This document shows positions 15,877 through 25,010 of a stretch of DNA of 64,000 nucleotides, in pieces. This DNA is from JBOGEN01 sp050743265 (GTDB taxonomy: Bacteria > Actinomycetota > Actinomycetes > JBOGEN01), in the NCBI GenBank assembly GCA_050743265.1, contig JBOGEN010000130.1, positions 1 to 64,000 on the forward strand, given 5' to 3'. The number at the start of each line of letters is the position of its first letter. Position 1 is the first letter of the stretch. The notes beneath the pieces are model-generated. The model saw only the letters and a program-made list of their open reading frames with translations, was not told where the DNA came from and made no database searches. Both the position numbers and the translations under genes were made by a program.

Positions 15877-17418
15877 TCAGCTGCGGACCGTCACCTCGGC
15901 GACGCGGCCGCGGTAGTTGCCCGCGTCCGGCGGGAGCTCGGTGAGCCAGAGCAGGACGTAGCGGGTGCGCTCGGGCTTGTTCGGCTCGAGCGTGACCTTG
16001 TCGCCGGCGTTGCTGGCGCGGTCGAGGACCCGGTAGTCGTCCTGCGACTCACCGCGGGTGGTGGCCCCGCGTACCTCGAGGTCGGTGCCGGAGCCGGCGA
16101 GGGTGACGTCCACGCTGCCGACGCGCTTGGCCGAGCCCAGGTCGAGCAGCAGACCGACGCCGCTCTTGAGCCCGCCCAGGTCCGGGCGGTTGTAGTACGA
16201 GGACGTCTGCCAGGACGTCGCCGGGTCGCCGTCCACGGCCAGCGGGGCGTCCTCGGGGTACTCGCCGCCGTCCTCACCCTCGGGGTCGAAGTCGGTGATC
16301 GACGCGACGTTCAGGGGGGCGCCGTGAGCGGGCGCTTTCGCGCCGGGTGACGGGGACGCGGACGACCGGGGGTCCTCGTCCGGGGTCAAGAGGCCGAACT
16401 GCCAGATGGCGGCGGCAGCCGCGACGAGAACGAGTGCCGCAGTGCCGGTCAGCGCCAGGAGCCCGCCGCGCCGTCGGGGAGGGGGCGCCTGCCGCCGCGG
16501 TCTCCGGCTCTCGTACGGCTCGGCGGGCGCGGCCGGCCACGTACCTGCCCCGTCCTCCCAGGGACCGACGGGGGCGCCGACCGGCGTGTCCGTGGCGGAC
16601 CTGTCGGGGGTGAGCGCCTCGGGCGGCAGCATCGGTAGCGCCATCGTCGCGTTCGACGTACGGGGGATGTCGGCGAGGGCGAGGGCGACCTCGGCCGGGT
16701 GGGAGAGCGGGGCGACGCCGCGGCGGGGGGTGTCCTCGAGCGCGCGTTCGGCGATCGCGTCCAGCCGGCCCGGTACGCCGGCGAGCACCTGACGCGGGGT
16801 GCAGGGTCGCCCGTCCTCGGTCGGGGCGGCAGCCAGCCCGTACGCGGCCCCGTCCGGCCAGCGCGCGGTCAGCGCCGCGTACAGCAGTGCGCCGAGGGCG
16901 CGGGTGTCCTCCCGGGCGGGGTCGTAGCTGACGACGCCGGCGAGCGCCGCCGCCACGCCGAGCCCGGTGACCCGGATCTCGCCCGTGCGGCTGCGCAGCA
17001 CGTTGTGGGGGTGCAGGCGCAGGTGCGGGACGCCCGCCTGGTGCGCGGTGGCGACCGCACCGGCGACCTCCGCCACGACGTACGCGGCGTCGCCCGGGTC
17101 CAGCGGACCGCCGACCAGCTGGTCGGCCAGGCTGACCCCGTCCACCCACTCGGTGACCACGTAGACCACGCCGCCCGTGCGGCTGGCATCCAGGATGCGG
17201 ACGAGGCGGGGGTCACCGATGATGCTCGCGGCCCGGGCCGCCTCGAGGACGGCGTCAGCCCGGGGAGAGTGTCCGTCCATGAGGAGGACGGCCGCACGCC
17301 GGGACAGCACGGTGTCGAGCGCCTGCCACATCGTGCAGCCCTCGACGGCGCCGACCTGCTGTTCCAGGCGGTACCTGTTGTCGAGGCTGGTGCCCTGCAC
17401 GACTGTCTCGGGCTGCAC
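15877..17418 (-). CDS. Pseudokinase with exported C-terminal domain (MviN/MurJ partner)
   Basis: The 513-residue protein starts with a Ser/Thr kinase fold (about 12-270) but is a likely pseudokinase: HLRLHPHNVLR replaces the catalytic HRDxKxxN loop and TGLGVAAAL replaces DFG. One transmembrane helix (LLALTGTAALVLVAAAAAI, near 320-340) leads to an exported domain (about 370-513, ending RVAEVTVRS). This matches the kinase-like and extracytoplasmic parts of M. tuberculosis MviN (Rv3910), which PknB phosphorylates to recruit FhaA. Here the MurJ part is a separate gene 1.7 kb upstream. It starts at GTG after GGGGAGG; TAGCAT upstream is a possible -10. Confidence 0.88.
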   Translation of the reverse strand: MQPETVVQGTSLDNRYRLEQQVGAVEGCTMWQALDTVLSRRAAVLLMDGHSPRADAVLEAARAASIIGDPRLVRILDASRTGGVVYVVTEWVDGVSLADQLVGGPLDPGDAAYVVAEVAGAVATAHQAGVPHLRLHPHNVLRSRTGEIRVTGLGVAAALAGVVSYDPAREDTRALGALLYAALTARWPDGAAYGLAAAPTEDGRPCTPRQVLAGVPGRLDAIAERALEDTPRRGVAPLSHPAEVALALADIPRTSNATMALPMLPPEALTPDRSATDTPVGAPVGPWEDGAGTWPAAPAEPYESRRPRRQAPPPRRRGGLLALTGTAALVLVAAAAAIWQFGLLTPDEDPRSSASPSPGAKAPAHGAPLNVASITDFDPEGEDGGEYPEDAPLAVDGDPATSWQTSSYYNRPDLGGLKSGVGLLLDLGSAKRVGSVDVTLAGSGTDLEVRGATTRGESQDDYRVLDRASNAGDKVTLEPNKPERTRYVLLWLTELPPDAGNYRGRVAEVTVRS

Positions 17419-17520
17419 GATCCTCCCCGGCTCGATGGGTGCGAGGCTTCAATGCTATTGGGAGGCCCTCACGCCTCGTCACGAGCGTCCTGTTGAGCAG
17501 TGTGGCCCCGCTGGCACCCG

Positions 17521-18642
17521 TCACGCAGCAGGACGCACGGCTCCGATGTACCCGTCGAGGTACATGGCGGCTACCCGGACCACGTCCCCGGTATGCGGAG
17601 CGTGGATCATCTGCCCACCACCCAGGTACATGGCGACGTGGTGGATGGAGCCCGGATCGGAGGTGTTCGTGGCCCAGAACAGCAGGTCTCCGGGGGCCAG
17701 GTCGGCCAGGGCCACCCGCCTCCCCGCGTACCACTGCTCGCGCGACGTCCGGGGGAGGGTGATCCCGGCATGGCGGTACGCCCAGCCGGTGAGGCCGGAA
17801 CAGTCGAACGTGTCCGGGCCCACGGCGCCCCACTCGTACGGGCGGCCCTGCATCCGCAGTGCCTCGGCGATGGCTGTGGCCGCGGCGGAGGTGCCCGGCT
17901 TGCCGGTCACGGATCCGCTCAGGTCGGTCGGGGGTGGCACGGCGGCCGCGGCCGCCCGTCGGGCCGCCGCGGCGGCCTCGGCAGCCCGTCGGGCCGCTGC
18001 GGCTGCCTCACGGCGATCCTGCTCCTCGGCGAGCCGCCGGACCTCGTCGTCCGCGTTCTCGAGGAGGGTCTTCTGTCGGGCCAGCAGCGCCCGGACCCGG
18101 TCGGCCGTTCCTGCCGACTTGTGCTCCAGGCGGGTCCTGCGGTCGGTGAGCAGGGCCAGCCGGTCTGACTCCTGCGAGGCGGCGGCCACGGCGCTCCGGT
18201 GGTGGCCGACGGTGCGGCTGTCCGACTGGATGACCGCCCGGACGCCCTCGACCCGGGTGAACACGTCTCCGAGCGTCTGGCCGTCGAGCACGGAGGCGTA
18301 CAGCGCGAGATGTCCACCGCTCATGTAGAGCGAGCGGGCGCGGGAGGCCAGCTGGTCCTCGGCCTGCTGCCCGGCCGCCTCGGCCTGCGCCTGGCTCCGC
18401 TCGGCCAGCACCTGGGCGGACATGGCCTTGGCCAGCTGCGTACGGATCGAGTTGTAGTCCTCCGTGGCCGCCTCGGCCTGGACCCGGAGGTCCGCGACCT
18501 CGGTACGCAGGGCCGCCGCGCGGTCCCGAGCGGGCCCGAGCTCCCCGGGGTCCGCCTGGGCGGCGAGGGGGACGACGCCCGTGGCCAGCACGCCGGCGAG
18601 CAGCGCCGCCATCAGGCCGGCGCGAAGGGTGCGGTGGGTCAT
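17521..18642 (-). CDS. Secreted NlpC/P60 peptidoglycan endopeptidase (RipA-like)
   Basis: The 373-residue protein has a signal peptide (1-30, cut near AQA), a long Ala/Glu-rich coiled-coil segment (about 35-240) and a C-terminal NlpC/P60 domain (about 250-373). Catalytic residues are Cys in TFDCSGLTGWAY and His in HHVAMYLGGG, with a second His near MIHAPHTGD. Such D,L-endopeptidases cut peptidoglycan stems during daughter-cell separation, and the coiled coil can regulate activity. Its start overlaps the stop of the small membrane protein gene, placing it in the murJ operon. Confidence 0.93.
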   Translation of the reverse strand: MTHRTLRAGLMAALLAGVLATGVVPLAAQADPGELGPARDRAAALRTEVADLRVQAEAATEDYNSIRTQLAKAMSAQVLAERSQAQAEAAGQQAEDQLASRARSLYMSGGHLALYASVLDGQTLGDVFTRVEGVRAVIQSDSRTVGHHRSAVAAASQESDRLALLTDRRTRLEHKSAGTADRVRALLARQKTLLENADDEVRRLAEEQDRREAAAAARRAAEAAAAARRAAAAAVPPPTDLSGSVTGKPGTSAAATAIAEALRMQGRPYEWGAVGPDTFDCSGLTGWAYRHAGITLPRTSREQWYAGRRVALADLAPGDLLFWATNTSDPGSIHHVAMYLGGGQMIHAPHTGDVVRVAAMYLDGYIGAVRPAA

Positions 18643-19052
18643 CCGACGTACCGTCGGGTCGCTTCGCCGGTCACCCGCGCGAGGTCCGCGGTCCGGTCGG
18701 TTCGGTGCAGCACCAGCGATGGCGCGGTCCGCTCCACCCGGAGGGACACGCTCGCGTCCGCGGCCACCGAGAACGACCCAGGGATGATCACGGACGTCTC
18801 GGTGTTGAGGGCGGCCACGGCCGCGTCATAGGCCGGACGGGCGTCGTGGACCTCCGCGTACACCTCGGAGGCGGCTGTGGCGGCCTGGCCGGCCTCGTCC
18901 TGGACGCCCACCTCGTTCACGACCACGGAGAGCGCGTCGAACGCGAGCACGCCCAGCACGAGGAGGGCGATGGTGATCTTGGCCAGCCAGCCGAGCACGA
19001 TCCCACCGAACTCGGGGCCGTGCAGGCCGCCGGGGGGCGGGAGTCGGTCCAT
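18639..19052 (-). CDS. Small single-pass membrane protein of unknown function
   Basis: I do not recognise this 137-residue protein. It has one transmembrane helix (TIALLVLGVLAFDALSVVV, about 27-46) with a short positively charged-free N-terminus, then an exported region of about 90 residues (helical EVYAEVHDARPAYDAAVAAL followed by a beta-rich tail). The layout resembles a TadE/pilin-like leader helix followed by an exported beta domain. It overlaps the NlpC/P60 start by four bases and lies 52 bases after murJ. The context suggests a role in wall synthesis or NlpC/P60 control, which is inference. Confidence 0.75.
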   Translation of the reverse strand: MDRLPPPGGLHGPEFGGIVLGWLAKITIALLVLGVLAFDALSVVVNEVGVQDEAGQAATAASEVYAEVHDARPAYDAAVAALNTETSVIIPGSFSVAADASVSLRVERTAPSLVLHRTDRTADLARVTGEATRRYVG

Positions 19053-19104
19053 GACCGGTACCTCGGCCGGGAGGGGGCCGGACTTGAGACCTTTCGAGGA
19101 AGGT

Positions 19105-20790
19105 TCAGCCGCCGAGTCGGGCCCGGACCACCGAGATCAGCTCCGTCACCGCGGGGACCCGCATCTTCAGGGCCAGCCCCGCGTACACCGCGAGCCCGAC
19201 CACGACCCCGAGGGCGAGCCCGGTCGCCGACCCCCCGAAGCCCTCGCCGAGGGTGGCCGTGCAGATTCGGGTCACGGCGAACGCCAGGGCTCCGGCGGTG
19301 ACCGCGGCGAGCCCCAGCAGGCCGTACGTCCGCAGCACGGCCCGCCCGTCCAGGCTGCCGATCCGCCGGCGAAGCACGACGCAGGCGATGACCATCCCGA
19401 CGACGTACGACAGCCCGTACGCCACGGCCAGCCCGATCACCTGCTGCCGGACCGGCAGGACAGCGACGAGCGCGAACGCCGCCCCCAGGTTGGCCGCGTT
19501 GACCCAGATGTTGATCAGTGCCGGGGTACGGGTGTTCTCCTGCGCGTAGAAGCCCCGCAGGAGCAGGTGGAACACGGAGAAGGGCACCAGCCCGAGCCCG
19601 AAGGCCGCGAGCGTGAGCCCGATGACCACCGAGCCCTGAAGGCCTGGGTTGCCCAGCGAGTAGATCGTCACGCCTGCCTCGCGGCCCAGCACGAGGAAGA
19701 GCACCGCCGCCGGGACGATCGCGACCGCGGTGAGCCGCAGTCCGGTGGAGATGTCCGCGGTCACCTCGGCCAGGCGGTTGTCGGCGGCGTGGCTGCTCAT
19801 CCGGGGGAGCAGGGCAGTGACCACGGACACGGTCACGACCGAGTGCGGCAGGATGAACAGCAGGTACGCGGTCTGGTAGACGGTGAAGCCGACGCCGTAC
19901 CCGAGGCCCGCGGCCTCCCCCTCCTTGCCCGCGCCGGACGCGAGCCGCACGATCACCGCGTACGCGACCTGGTTGACGAGGACGAAGACGATCGCCCAGC
20001 CGGCCAGGTCACCGGCCTTGCCCAGACCCGCCCCTCGCCAGTCGAACCGTGGGCGCAGCCGGAACCCCACGGACCCGAGGAACGGCAGCAGGCCCAGGGC
20101 CTGGACGACGATGCCCAGCGTGGTGCCGAGGCCGAGCAGCTGCACCTCGCCCGTGGTCACGTTCTCGGCCGAGGGGGCCTCCCCGCCGGTGACGACGAGG
20201 AAGGCGACACCCATGGCGATGCCGACGACGTTGTTGAGGATCGGCGTGTACATCGGGGGACCGAAGCGGCCCCTCGAGTTGAGCATCTGCTGGAACATCG
20301 CGTACACGCCGTAGAAGAAGATCTGCGGCAGGCAGAAGCGCGCGAACGTCACCGCGAGGTCGGTCTCGACCTGGCTGTACTTGTCGCTGGCGTACACGTC
20401 GATGACGAGCGGGGCCAGCGCGACCGCCGCCACCGTGACGACGAGCAGCACGCACGCGGTGAGGGTGAGCAGGCGCTGGGCGTACGCCTCGCCGCCGTCC
20501 GCGTCCTTCTTCATCGACCGGACGAGCTGAGGGATGAAGACCGAGTTCAGCGTCCCGCCGATGAGCAGGATGTAGAGGATGTTGGGCACGGTGTTCGCGA
20601 GGTTGTACGTGTCCGCGAACACGAGCGAGCCGATCGCCGCGACGACGACCGCGTTGCGCACGAACCCGGTGAGACGGGAGAGCACCGTGCCCACGGCCAT
20701 GGTGGCGCTGGCCCGGACGAGGCTGGCGTCCTCCGGGTCGGACGCCGCCGGGGGCGCGGGATCGGGCGCGCCGTCCCTGGGCTCGCTCAC
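19105..20790 (-). CDS. murJ: Lipid II flippase MurJ (MviN)
   Basis: MurJ moves lipid II, the peptidoglycan precursor, across the cytoplasmic membrane. The 561-residue protein has about 14 hydrophobic segments, the family opening TMAVGTVLSRLTGFVRNAVV and NTVPNILYILLIGGTLNSVF, and the FYAQENTRTP segment. In M. tuberculosis the same protein carries fused kinase-like and extracytoplasmic domains; here these are in a separate gene. Its GTG start overlaps the DUF6049 stop, so NUDIX-DUF6049-murJ-small protein-NlpC/P60 looks like one operon. Confidence 0.96.
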   Translation of the reverse strand: MSEPRDGAPDPAPPAASDPEDASLVRASATMAVGTVLSRLTGFVRNAVVVAAIGSLVFADTYNLANTVPNILYILLIGGTLNSVFIPQLVRSMKKDADGGEAYAQRLLTLTACVLLVVTVAAVALAPLVIDVYASDKYSQVETDLAVTFARFCLPQIFFYGVYAMFQQMLNSRGRFGPPMYTPILNNVVGIAMGVAFLVVTGGEAPSAENVTTGEVQLLGLGTTLGIVVQALGLLPFLGSVGFRLRPRFDWRGAGLGKAGDLAGWAIVFVLVNQVAYAVIVRLASGAGKEGEAAGLGYGVGFTVYQTAYLLFILPHSVVTVSVVTALLPRMSSHAADNRLAEVTADISTGLRLTAVAIVPAAVLFLVLGREAGVTIYSLGNPGLQGSVVIGLTLAAFGLGLVPFSVFHLLLRGFYAQENTRTPALINIWVNAANLGAAFALVAVLPVRQQVIGLAVAYGLSYVVGMVIACVVLRRRIGSLDGRAVLRTYGLLGLAAVTAGALAFAVTRICTATLGEGFGGSATGLALGVVVGLAVYAGLALKMRVPAVTELISVVRARLGG

Positions 20791-22940
20791 GCGTCCTCCT
20801 CGAGCGTCCGGGCGCGGCGACGGGCGGCGACTGCCCGGCGACCGACCTGCAGACCCGCCGCGACGAACAGGACGACGAACGCGCCGCCCGTGATGACGTA
20901 CGCGATGGTGCCGTACTCCGTCGCCCGCACCTCGATCGACACCGGGTCCCCGTACGGCTCGCCGTCCCGGGTCCGCAGCTGTGCGTCGACGACGACAACG
21001 CCGTTGGCCCGGGCCTCGGCGGGTACCTCGATCGTGGTCTTGCGCTCCGGACCGATCCGCGGCACCTGGGGCTCACCCACCGTGAGCCGGGTCTGCTGCC
21101 GCGAGGTGAGGTCGAGCATGACGTCGACCGGCTGGTCCAGGTCGTTCGCGATGGTGATGGGGAACCGCCCGGTCTTGCTCGTCAGCGTGACCAGCCGGTC
21201 GGCGGCGATGTAGACCTTCGCCCGCTCCTGCGCCAGGTCCTCCTGGACGCCGTCGCGCAGCTCGCGCCCGTGGCGTGGGGCGTCCCGCCAGGCCGAGGAC
21301 TCCGCGCGCAGGATGGCGAGGTCGAACGCCGCGGTCGCGTCCCCGCCGCGCGGGGCGAGCGCGCTGGCGAACCGTTGGAGGTCCAGCCGGAGCCGCCGGA
21401 CAGGCAGCAGGTAGTTCGCGGAGAGCTCGCGCTCGCGGGCCTGCCGGCCGTAGTCGAGCGGACCGCGGGGGACATCCGGGTCCTCCGTGTCGAGCAGTCG
21501 GGCCGACGTCGTGGCCTGAACCCAGGGCGCGACCCGCAGAGCGTCGAGCAGCGGCCCGGCGAACGCCCCGTCCGGGCTCCAGCGCCGCGGCGGGAACGCC
21601 AGCACCGTGCGCCCGTTCTGGGGACGCTCGGCGGTGATCATCGCCGTCTCGGCGAGGATGCGCTGCCGTACGAGCAGGGCCGCGCCCGGGTCGGACGTGT
21701 CGGCGGCGAGCAGGTCGGACAGGGTGGTGTCAGCGAGCCCCGCGTCCAGCGAGCCGCCGATCGTCGGCAGCGTGGCCCGGCCGGTCGGGGTGTACGGCAG
21801 GGAGGCGTCCGCCGGGAGCGACTGCCCGTCGAGCAGCACCGAGCGGATGCCGGCCACGCGCAGTGCCTCCAGCGTCGACTGGTTCACCCGCCCCCCAGGT
21901 GGCCATGCGACGTCCCCGGTCACCGCGCGGCCCAGCAGGTCTGCCGCGGTGGACGGCCCGGTGGTGGTGGCCAGCGTCAGGTCCTGGGACAGCCGCCAGC
22001 GTCGCAGGGCCACCAGGTCCGGGTCGGCGTAAGGCAGCGTGAGCACGTCCGAGTCCGCGAGCTGCTCGCGGACGTCGGCGAGCCACTGCTTCGCCTCGGC
22101 GGCGTGCGTCCCGCGGGTGGTGCCGTCGGCGGTACGCACCGTGTACCCGTCCGCCATGTCGGCGACGGACTCGAGCAGCGCAGGGTCGACCGCCCAGGTG
22201 AGGTCAGTCGACCCGCCGCTGTCGAGCAGCGTCCGCAGCCGGCCCCCTTCGGCCAGGGCGTCGCCGAGGGTGTCGTCGCGGAACACCCCGTCCGCCTCCC
22301 GCCACGGGCTGCCGATCAGCGGCCAGAGCAGCGCCACCCGGGTGGGCTTGACCTTGCCGCCGCGCGGCGTCCACGGAAGGAACGTCGTCGTCGAGCCGAC
22401 CGTGCCGAACCCGGCGGAGGACACGCCGGTGACCTGCACGCCGATCCCGTACACGCCGAACTCGTCCAGGCCGAGCCGGTTCAGCGGGAGCGTGATCGTG
22501 AACCGGTCGCTCTGGCCTTCGCGCATCGCGTCCGCGACCTCGATCGTGGTGCCGTCGACCGGCAACCCGGTGAGCGTCCCGTCGGAGTCGGCGACCTCGG
22601 CGAGCTGGCTGCGGCTTCCGATCCGTGTCGGGTCGGACCACAGCTGGACACGGATGTCGCGGACGGTGTCCTCGCTCGCGTTGACCACCCGACCGGAGAG
22701 GCGCAGCTCTTGTCCCGGCCTGGGCGCCAGCGGTGTCAGCTGCTCCAGCACGACCGCGACCGGGGTGTCGCTCTGCTGACGCCGGAGGGCGTCAACGTCA
22801 GCTGCCGGGCGTACGCGGGCCGGAGCCTGCTGGGCAGGAGCGTGCTGGGCCGAGCCGGGGACCGCGAGCACCGCGAGCGCCAGCCACGCGGCGAGCAGGA
22901 CGGGTACGAGCCTGCGGGCTGCCTTCACGGAGGGGGCCAC
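20787..22940 (-). CDS. DUF6049 family exported protein
   Basis: A 717-residue protein with an N-terminal signal peptide (about 1-30, ending GSAQ), a large exported region and a C-terminal transmembrane helix (IAYVITGGAFVVLFVAAGLQVG, near 675-697) followed by a basic tail (RRAVAARRRAR). It belongs to the DUF6049 family found between a NUDIX gene and murJ in actinobacteria (Rv3909 in M. tuberculosis). Its function is unknown; the location suggests a lipid II-linked envelope role. The GTG start abuts the NUDIX stop; a GTG 12 bases further on is a plausible alternative. Confidence 0.85.
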   Translation of the reverse strand: MAPSVKAARRLVPVLLAAWLALAVLAVPGSAQHAPAQQAPARVRPAADVDALRRQQSDTPVAVVLEQLTPLAPRPGQELRLSGRVVNASEDTVRDIRVQLWSDPTRIGSRSQLAEVADSDGTLTGLPVDGTTIEVADAMREGQSDRFTITLPLNRLGLDEFGVYGIGVQVTGVSSAGFGTVGSTTTFLPWTPRGGKVKPTRVALLWPLIGSPWREADGVFRDDTLGDALAEGGRLRTLLDSGGSTDLTWAVDPALLESVADMADGYTVRTADGTTRGTHAAEAKQWLADVREQLADSDVLTLPYADPDLVALRRWRLSQDLTLATTTGPSTAADLLGRAVTGDVAWPPGGRVNQSTLEALRVAGIRSVLLDGQSLPADASLPYTPTGRATLPTIGGSLDAGLADTTLSDLLAADTSDPGAALLVRQRILAETAMITAERPQNGRTVLAFPPRRWSPDGAFAGPLLDALRVAPWVQATTSARLLDTEDPDVPRGPLDYGRQARERELSANYLLPVRRLRLDLQRFASALAPRGGDATAAFDLAILRAESSAWRDAPRHGRELRDGVQEDLAQERAKVYIAADRLVTLTSKTGRFPITIANDLDQPVDVMLDLTSRQQTRLTVGEPQVPRIGPERKTTIEVPAEARANGVVVVDAQLRTRDGEPYGDPVSIEVRATEYGTIAYVITGGAFVVLFVAAGLQVGRRAVAARRRARTLEEDA

Positions 22941-23423
22941 TCAGGCGATGTCGGCGAGGAGCCCGGTGGCCTTGCCGACGAGCCGGCGCTCGTCCGCGTA
23001 CGCGAGCCGCGAGCCGATCTGCGCCAGCGGGACCCAGGCCACCTTGACCACCTCGACGTCGGTGTCGGACAGCTCTCCCCCCGCCGCCTCGAGAAGGAAG
23101 TGGTGCACGGTCTTGTGCACGCGGCGGTCCTCCGCGAGGAAGGTGAAGTCGATCGTGCCGAGCGGGGCGAGCACCCGGCCAAGGATGCCTGTCTCCTCCT
23201 GGACCTCGCGTATCGCGGCGTCCTCGGCGGACTCCCCGGCCTCGACGTGACCCTTGGGGAGGGACCAGACGAGGCGGCCACGACGGTCGAGGCGAGCGAT
23301 CAGGGCCGCCTGGGGGGCGCCCCCCGAGCGGTCCACGACCAGGCCCCCGGCCGAGGTCTCCTCCACCGTGGGGAGCGCCCGTCGCGCCCGGCGGCGCGGT
23401 GCGGACGAGCGCTGGCGTGTCAC
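22941..23423 (-). CDS. NUDIX hydrolase (MutT4-like)
   Basis: A 160-residue NUDIX protein. The box GHVEAGESAEDAAIREVQEETG (about 58-80) holds the G-x5-E-x7-RE-x2-EE-x-G pattern that binds a metal and cleaves nucleoside diphosphate-linked compounds. The N-terminus is rich in Arg. It matches the position of M. tuberculosis mutT4 (Rv3908), which lies upstream of Rv3909. The substrate is uncertain. The GTG at 23423 lies six bases after a TACGAT hexamer, so the mRNA is probably leaderless. The gene is divergent from the CCA-adding enzyme. Confidence 0.9.
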   Translation of the reverse strand: MTRQRSSAPRRRARRALPTVEETSAGGLVVDRSGGAPQAALIARLDRRGRLVWSLPKGHVEAGESAEDAAIREVQEETGILGRVLAPLGTIDFTFLAEDRRVHKTVHHFLLEAAGGELSDTDVEVVKVAWVPLAQIGSRLAYADERRLVGKATGLLADIA

Positions 23424-23429
23424 GCACCG

Positions 23430-23435
23430 ATCGTA
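23430..23435 (-). promoter_or_regulatory. -10 hexamer for leaderless NUDIX mRNA
   Basis: Minus-strand TACGAT lies six bases before the GTG start. The spacing places the transcript start at or one to two bases from the start codon. Confidence 0.5.
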
Positions 23436-23461
23436 GCGGCGGGTCGGGGGCTCCCCCTGAT

Positions 23462-23467
23462 TACCCT
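23462..23467 (+). promoter_or_regulatory. -10 hexamer for CCA-adding enzyme mRNA
   Basis: TACCCT lies eight bases before the GTG at 23476, again with no ribosome-binding site. It suggests a leaderless transcript divergent from the NUDIX one. Confidence 0.45.
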
Positions 23468-23475
23468 TGACTCCC

Positions 23476-24933
23476 GTGCCACCCCCTCTCCCTCTCTCCG
23501 ACGTGCAGCGGCGTGCCGTCGCCGAGCTGCTCCGCGTCTCGCCCGTGGCCGACGACCTGGGGCGACGGTTCGCCGACGCCGGCCACGAGCTGGCCCTGGT
23601 CGGCGGGTCGGTCCGCGACGCCCTGCTCGGACGCCTCGGCAACGATCTCGACTTCACCACGGACGCCCGGCCGGACCAGGTCCTGGAGATCGTCCGCGGG
23701 TGGTCGGACTCCGTCTGGGAGACGGGGATCGCGTTCGGCACGGTCGGCCTGCGCAAGGGCGCCTACCACCTCGAGATCACCACGTACCGCAGCGAGGTGT
23801 ACGACCCGGCCTCCCGCAAGCCGGAGGTGGCGTACGGGCGGACCCTGACCGACGACCTCGTACGCCGTGACTTCACGGTGAACGCGATGGCCGTCAGGCT
23901 GCCCGGCACGACGTTCGCCGACCCGTTCGGCGGGCTCGAGGACCTCGCCGCGAGGTGGCTGCGGACGCCCGGGCGTCCCGAGGACTCGTTCGGCGACGAC
24001 CCGCTGCGGATGATGCGCGCGGCCCGGTTCTCCGCGCAGATCGGGTTCGCGGTCGCGCCCGAGGTCGTCTCCGCGATGACGGACATGGCCGGACGCATCG
24101 ACATCGTCTCCGCCGAGCGCGTCCGGGACGAGCTGTCGAAGCTGGTGCTGGCTGCCGAGCCGCGGCGGGGGCTCACCCTGCTGGTCGACACGGGGCTCGC
24201 CGACCGGGTGCTGCCCGAGCTGCCCCGGCTCCGTCTCGAGCAGGACGAGCACCACCGGCACAAGGACGTGTACGAGCACTCACTCACCGTGCTCGAGCAG
24301 GCCATCGCGCTCGAGCCGGACGACGACGGCCCCGACCTCGTCCTCCGGCTGGCGGCCCTGCTGCACGACGTCGGCAAGCCGAAGACGCGCTCGTTCGAGC
24401 CCGGCGGGGGCGTGTCGTTCCACCATCACGAGGTCGTCGGGGCGGCGATGTGCCGGGCGAGGCTGACGGCGCTGAAGTTCCCCAAGCAGGTCGTCGAGGA
24501 CGTGGCCCGGCTGACCGAGCTGCACCTGCGCTTCCACGGGTACGGCCGGGGCGAGTGGACCGACTCGGCCGTACGCCGCTACGTCCGAGACGCCGGGCCG
24601 CTGCTCGACCGCCTGCACCGCCTCACCCGCTCGGACTGCACGACCCGCAACCGGCGCAAGGCCGAGACACTCGCCCGGGCGTACGACGACCTCGAGCGGC
24701 GCATCGCGGCGCTCGCCGAGGAGGAGGAGCTCGCCCGGATCCGCCCTGACCTGGACGGCAACGAGATCATGCGCGTGCTCGGCATCAAGCCGGGCCCGCT
24801 TGTGGGCCGGGCGTACCACCACATGCTCGAGCTCCGGATGGACCGGGGGCCGCTGGGCCACGACGTCGCGGTCGAGGAGCTGCTCCGCTGGTACGCCGAG
24901 CAGGCGGGAACGGACGCGGAGCAGAAGGCCTAG
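23476..24933 (+). CDS. cca: CCA tRNA nucleotidyltransferase with HD domain
   Basis: This enzyme adds or repairs the CCA end of tRNAs. The polymerase head has LVGGSVRDALLGRLGNDLDFTTDARPDQ (about 38-66) with the catalytic Asp pair, RDFTVNAMAVRLP and the ERVRDELSK segment. An HD phosphohydrolase domain follows (LAALLHDVGKPKTR near 295-310). About 485 residues is the usual actinobacterial length. It lies divergent from the NUDIX gene, as in Mycobacterium (pcnA beside mutT4). Start GTG at 23476 is preferred because of the -10 hexamer spacing; a TTG at 23467 is possible. Confidence 0.95.
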   Translation: MPPPLPLSDVQRRAVAELLRVSPVADDLGRRFADAGHELALVGGSVRDALLGRLGNDLDFTTDARPDQVLEIVRGWSDSVWETGIAFGTVGLRKGAYHLEITTYRSEVYDPASRKPEVAYGRTLTDDLVRRDFTVNAMAVRLPGTTFADPFGGLEDLAARWLRTPGRPEDSFGDDPLRMMRAARFSAQIGFAVAPEVVSAMTDMAGRIDIVSAERVRDELSKLVLAAEPRRGLTLLVDTGLADRVLPELPRLRLEQDEHHRHKDVYEHSLTVLEQAIALEPDDDGPDLVLRLAALLHDVGKPKTRSFEPGGGVSFHHHEVVGAAMCRARLTALKFPKQVVEDVARLTELHLRFHGYGRGEWTDSAVRRYVRDAGPLLDRLHRLTRSDCTTRNRRKAETLARAYDDLERRIAALAEEEELARIRPDLDGNEIMRVLGIKPGPLVGRAYHHMLELRMDRGPLGHDVAVEELLRWYAEQAGTDAEQKA

Positions 24934-25010
24934 CGCGGGCCGGGTCGGCTGAGCGGCCGCCGAGTCGGCTCAGCGAGGGACAGGTCGGCCGGCGTGGTCC
25001 GCGAGTCGGC

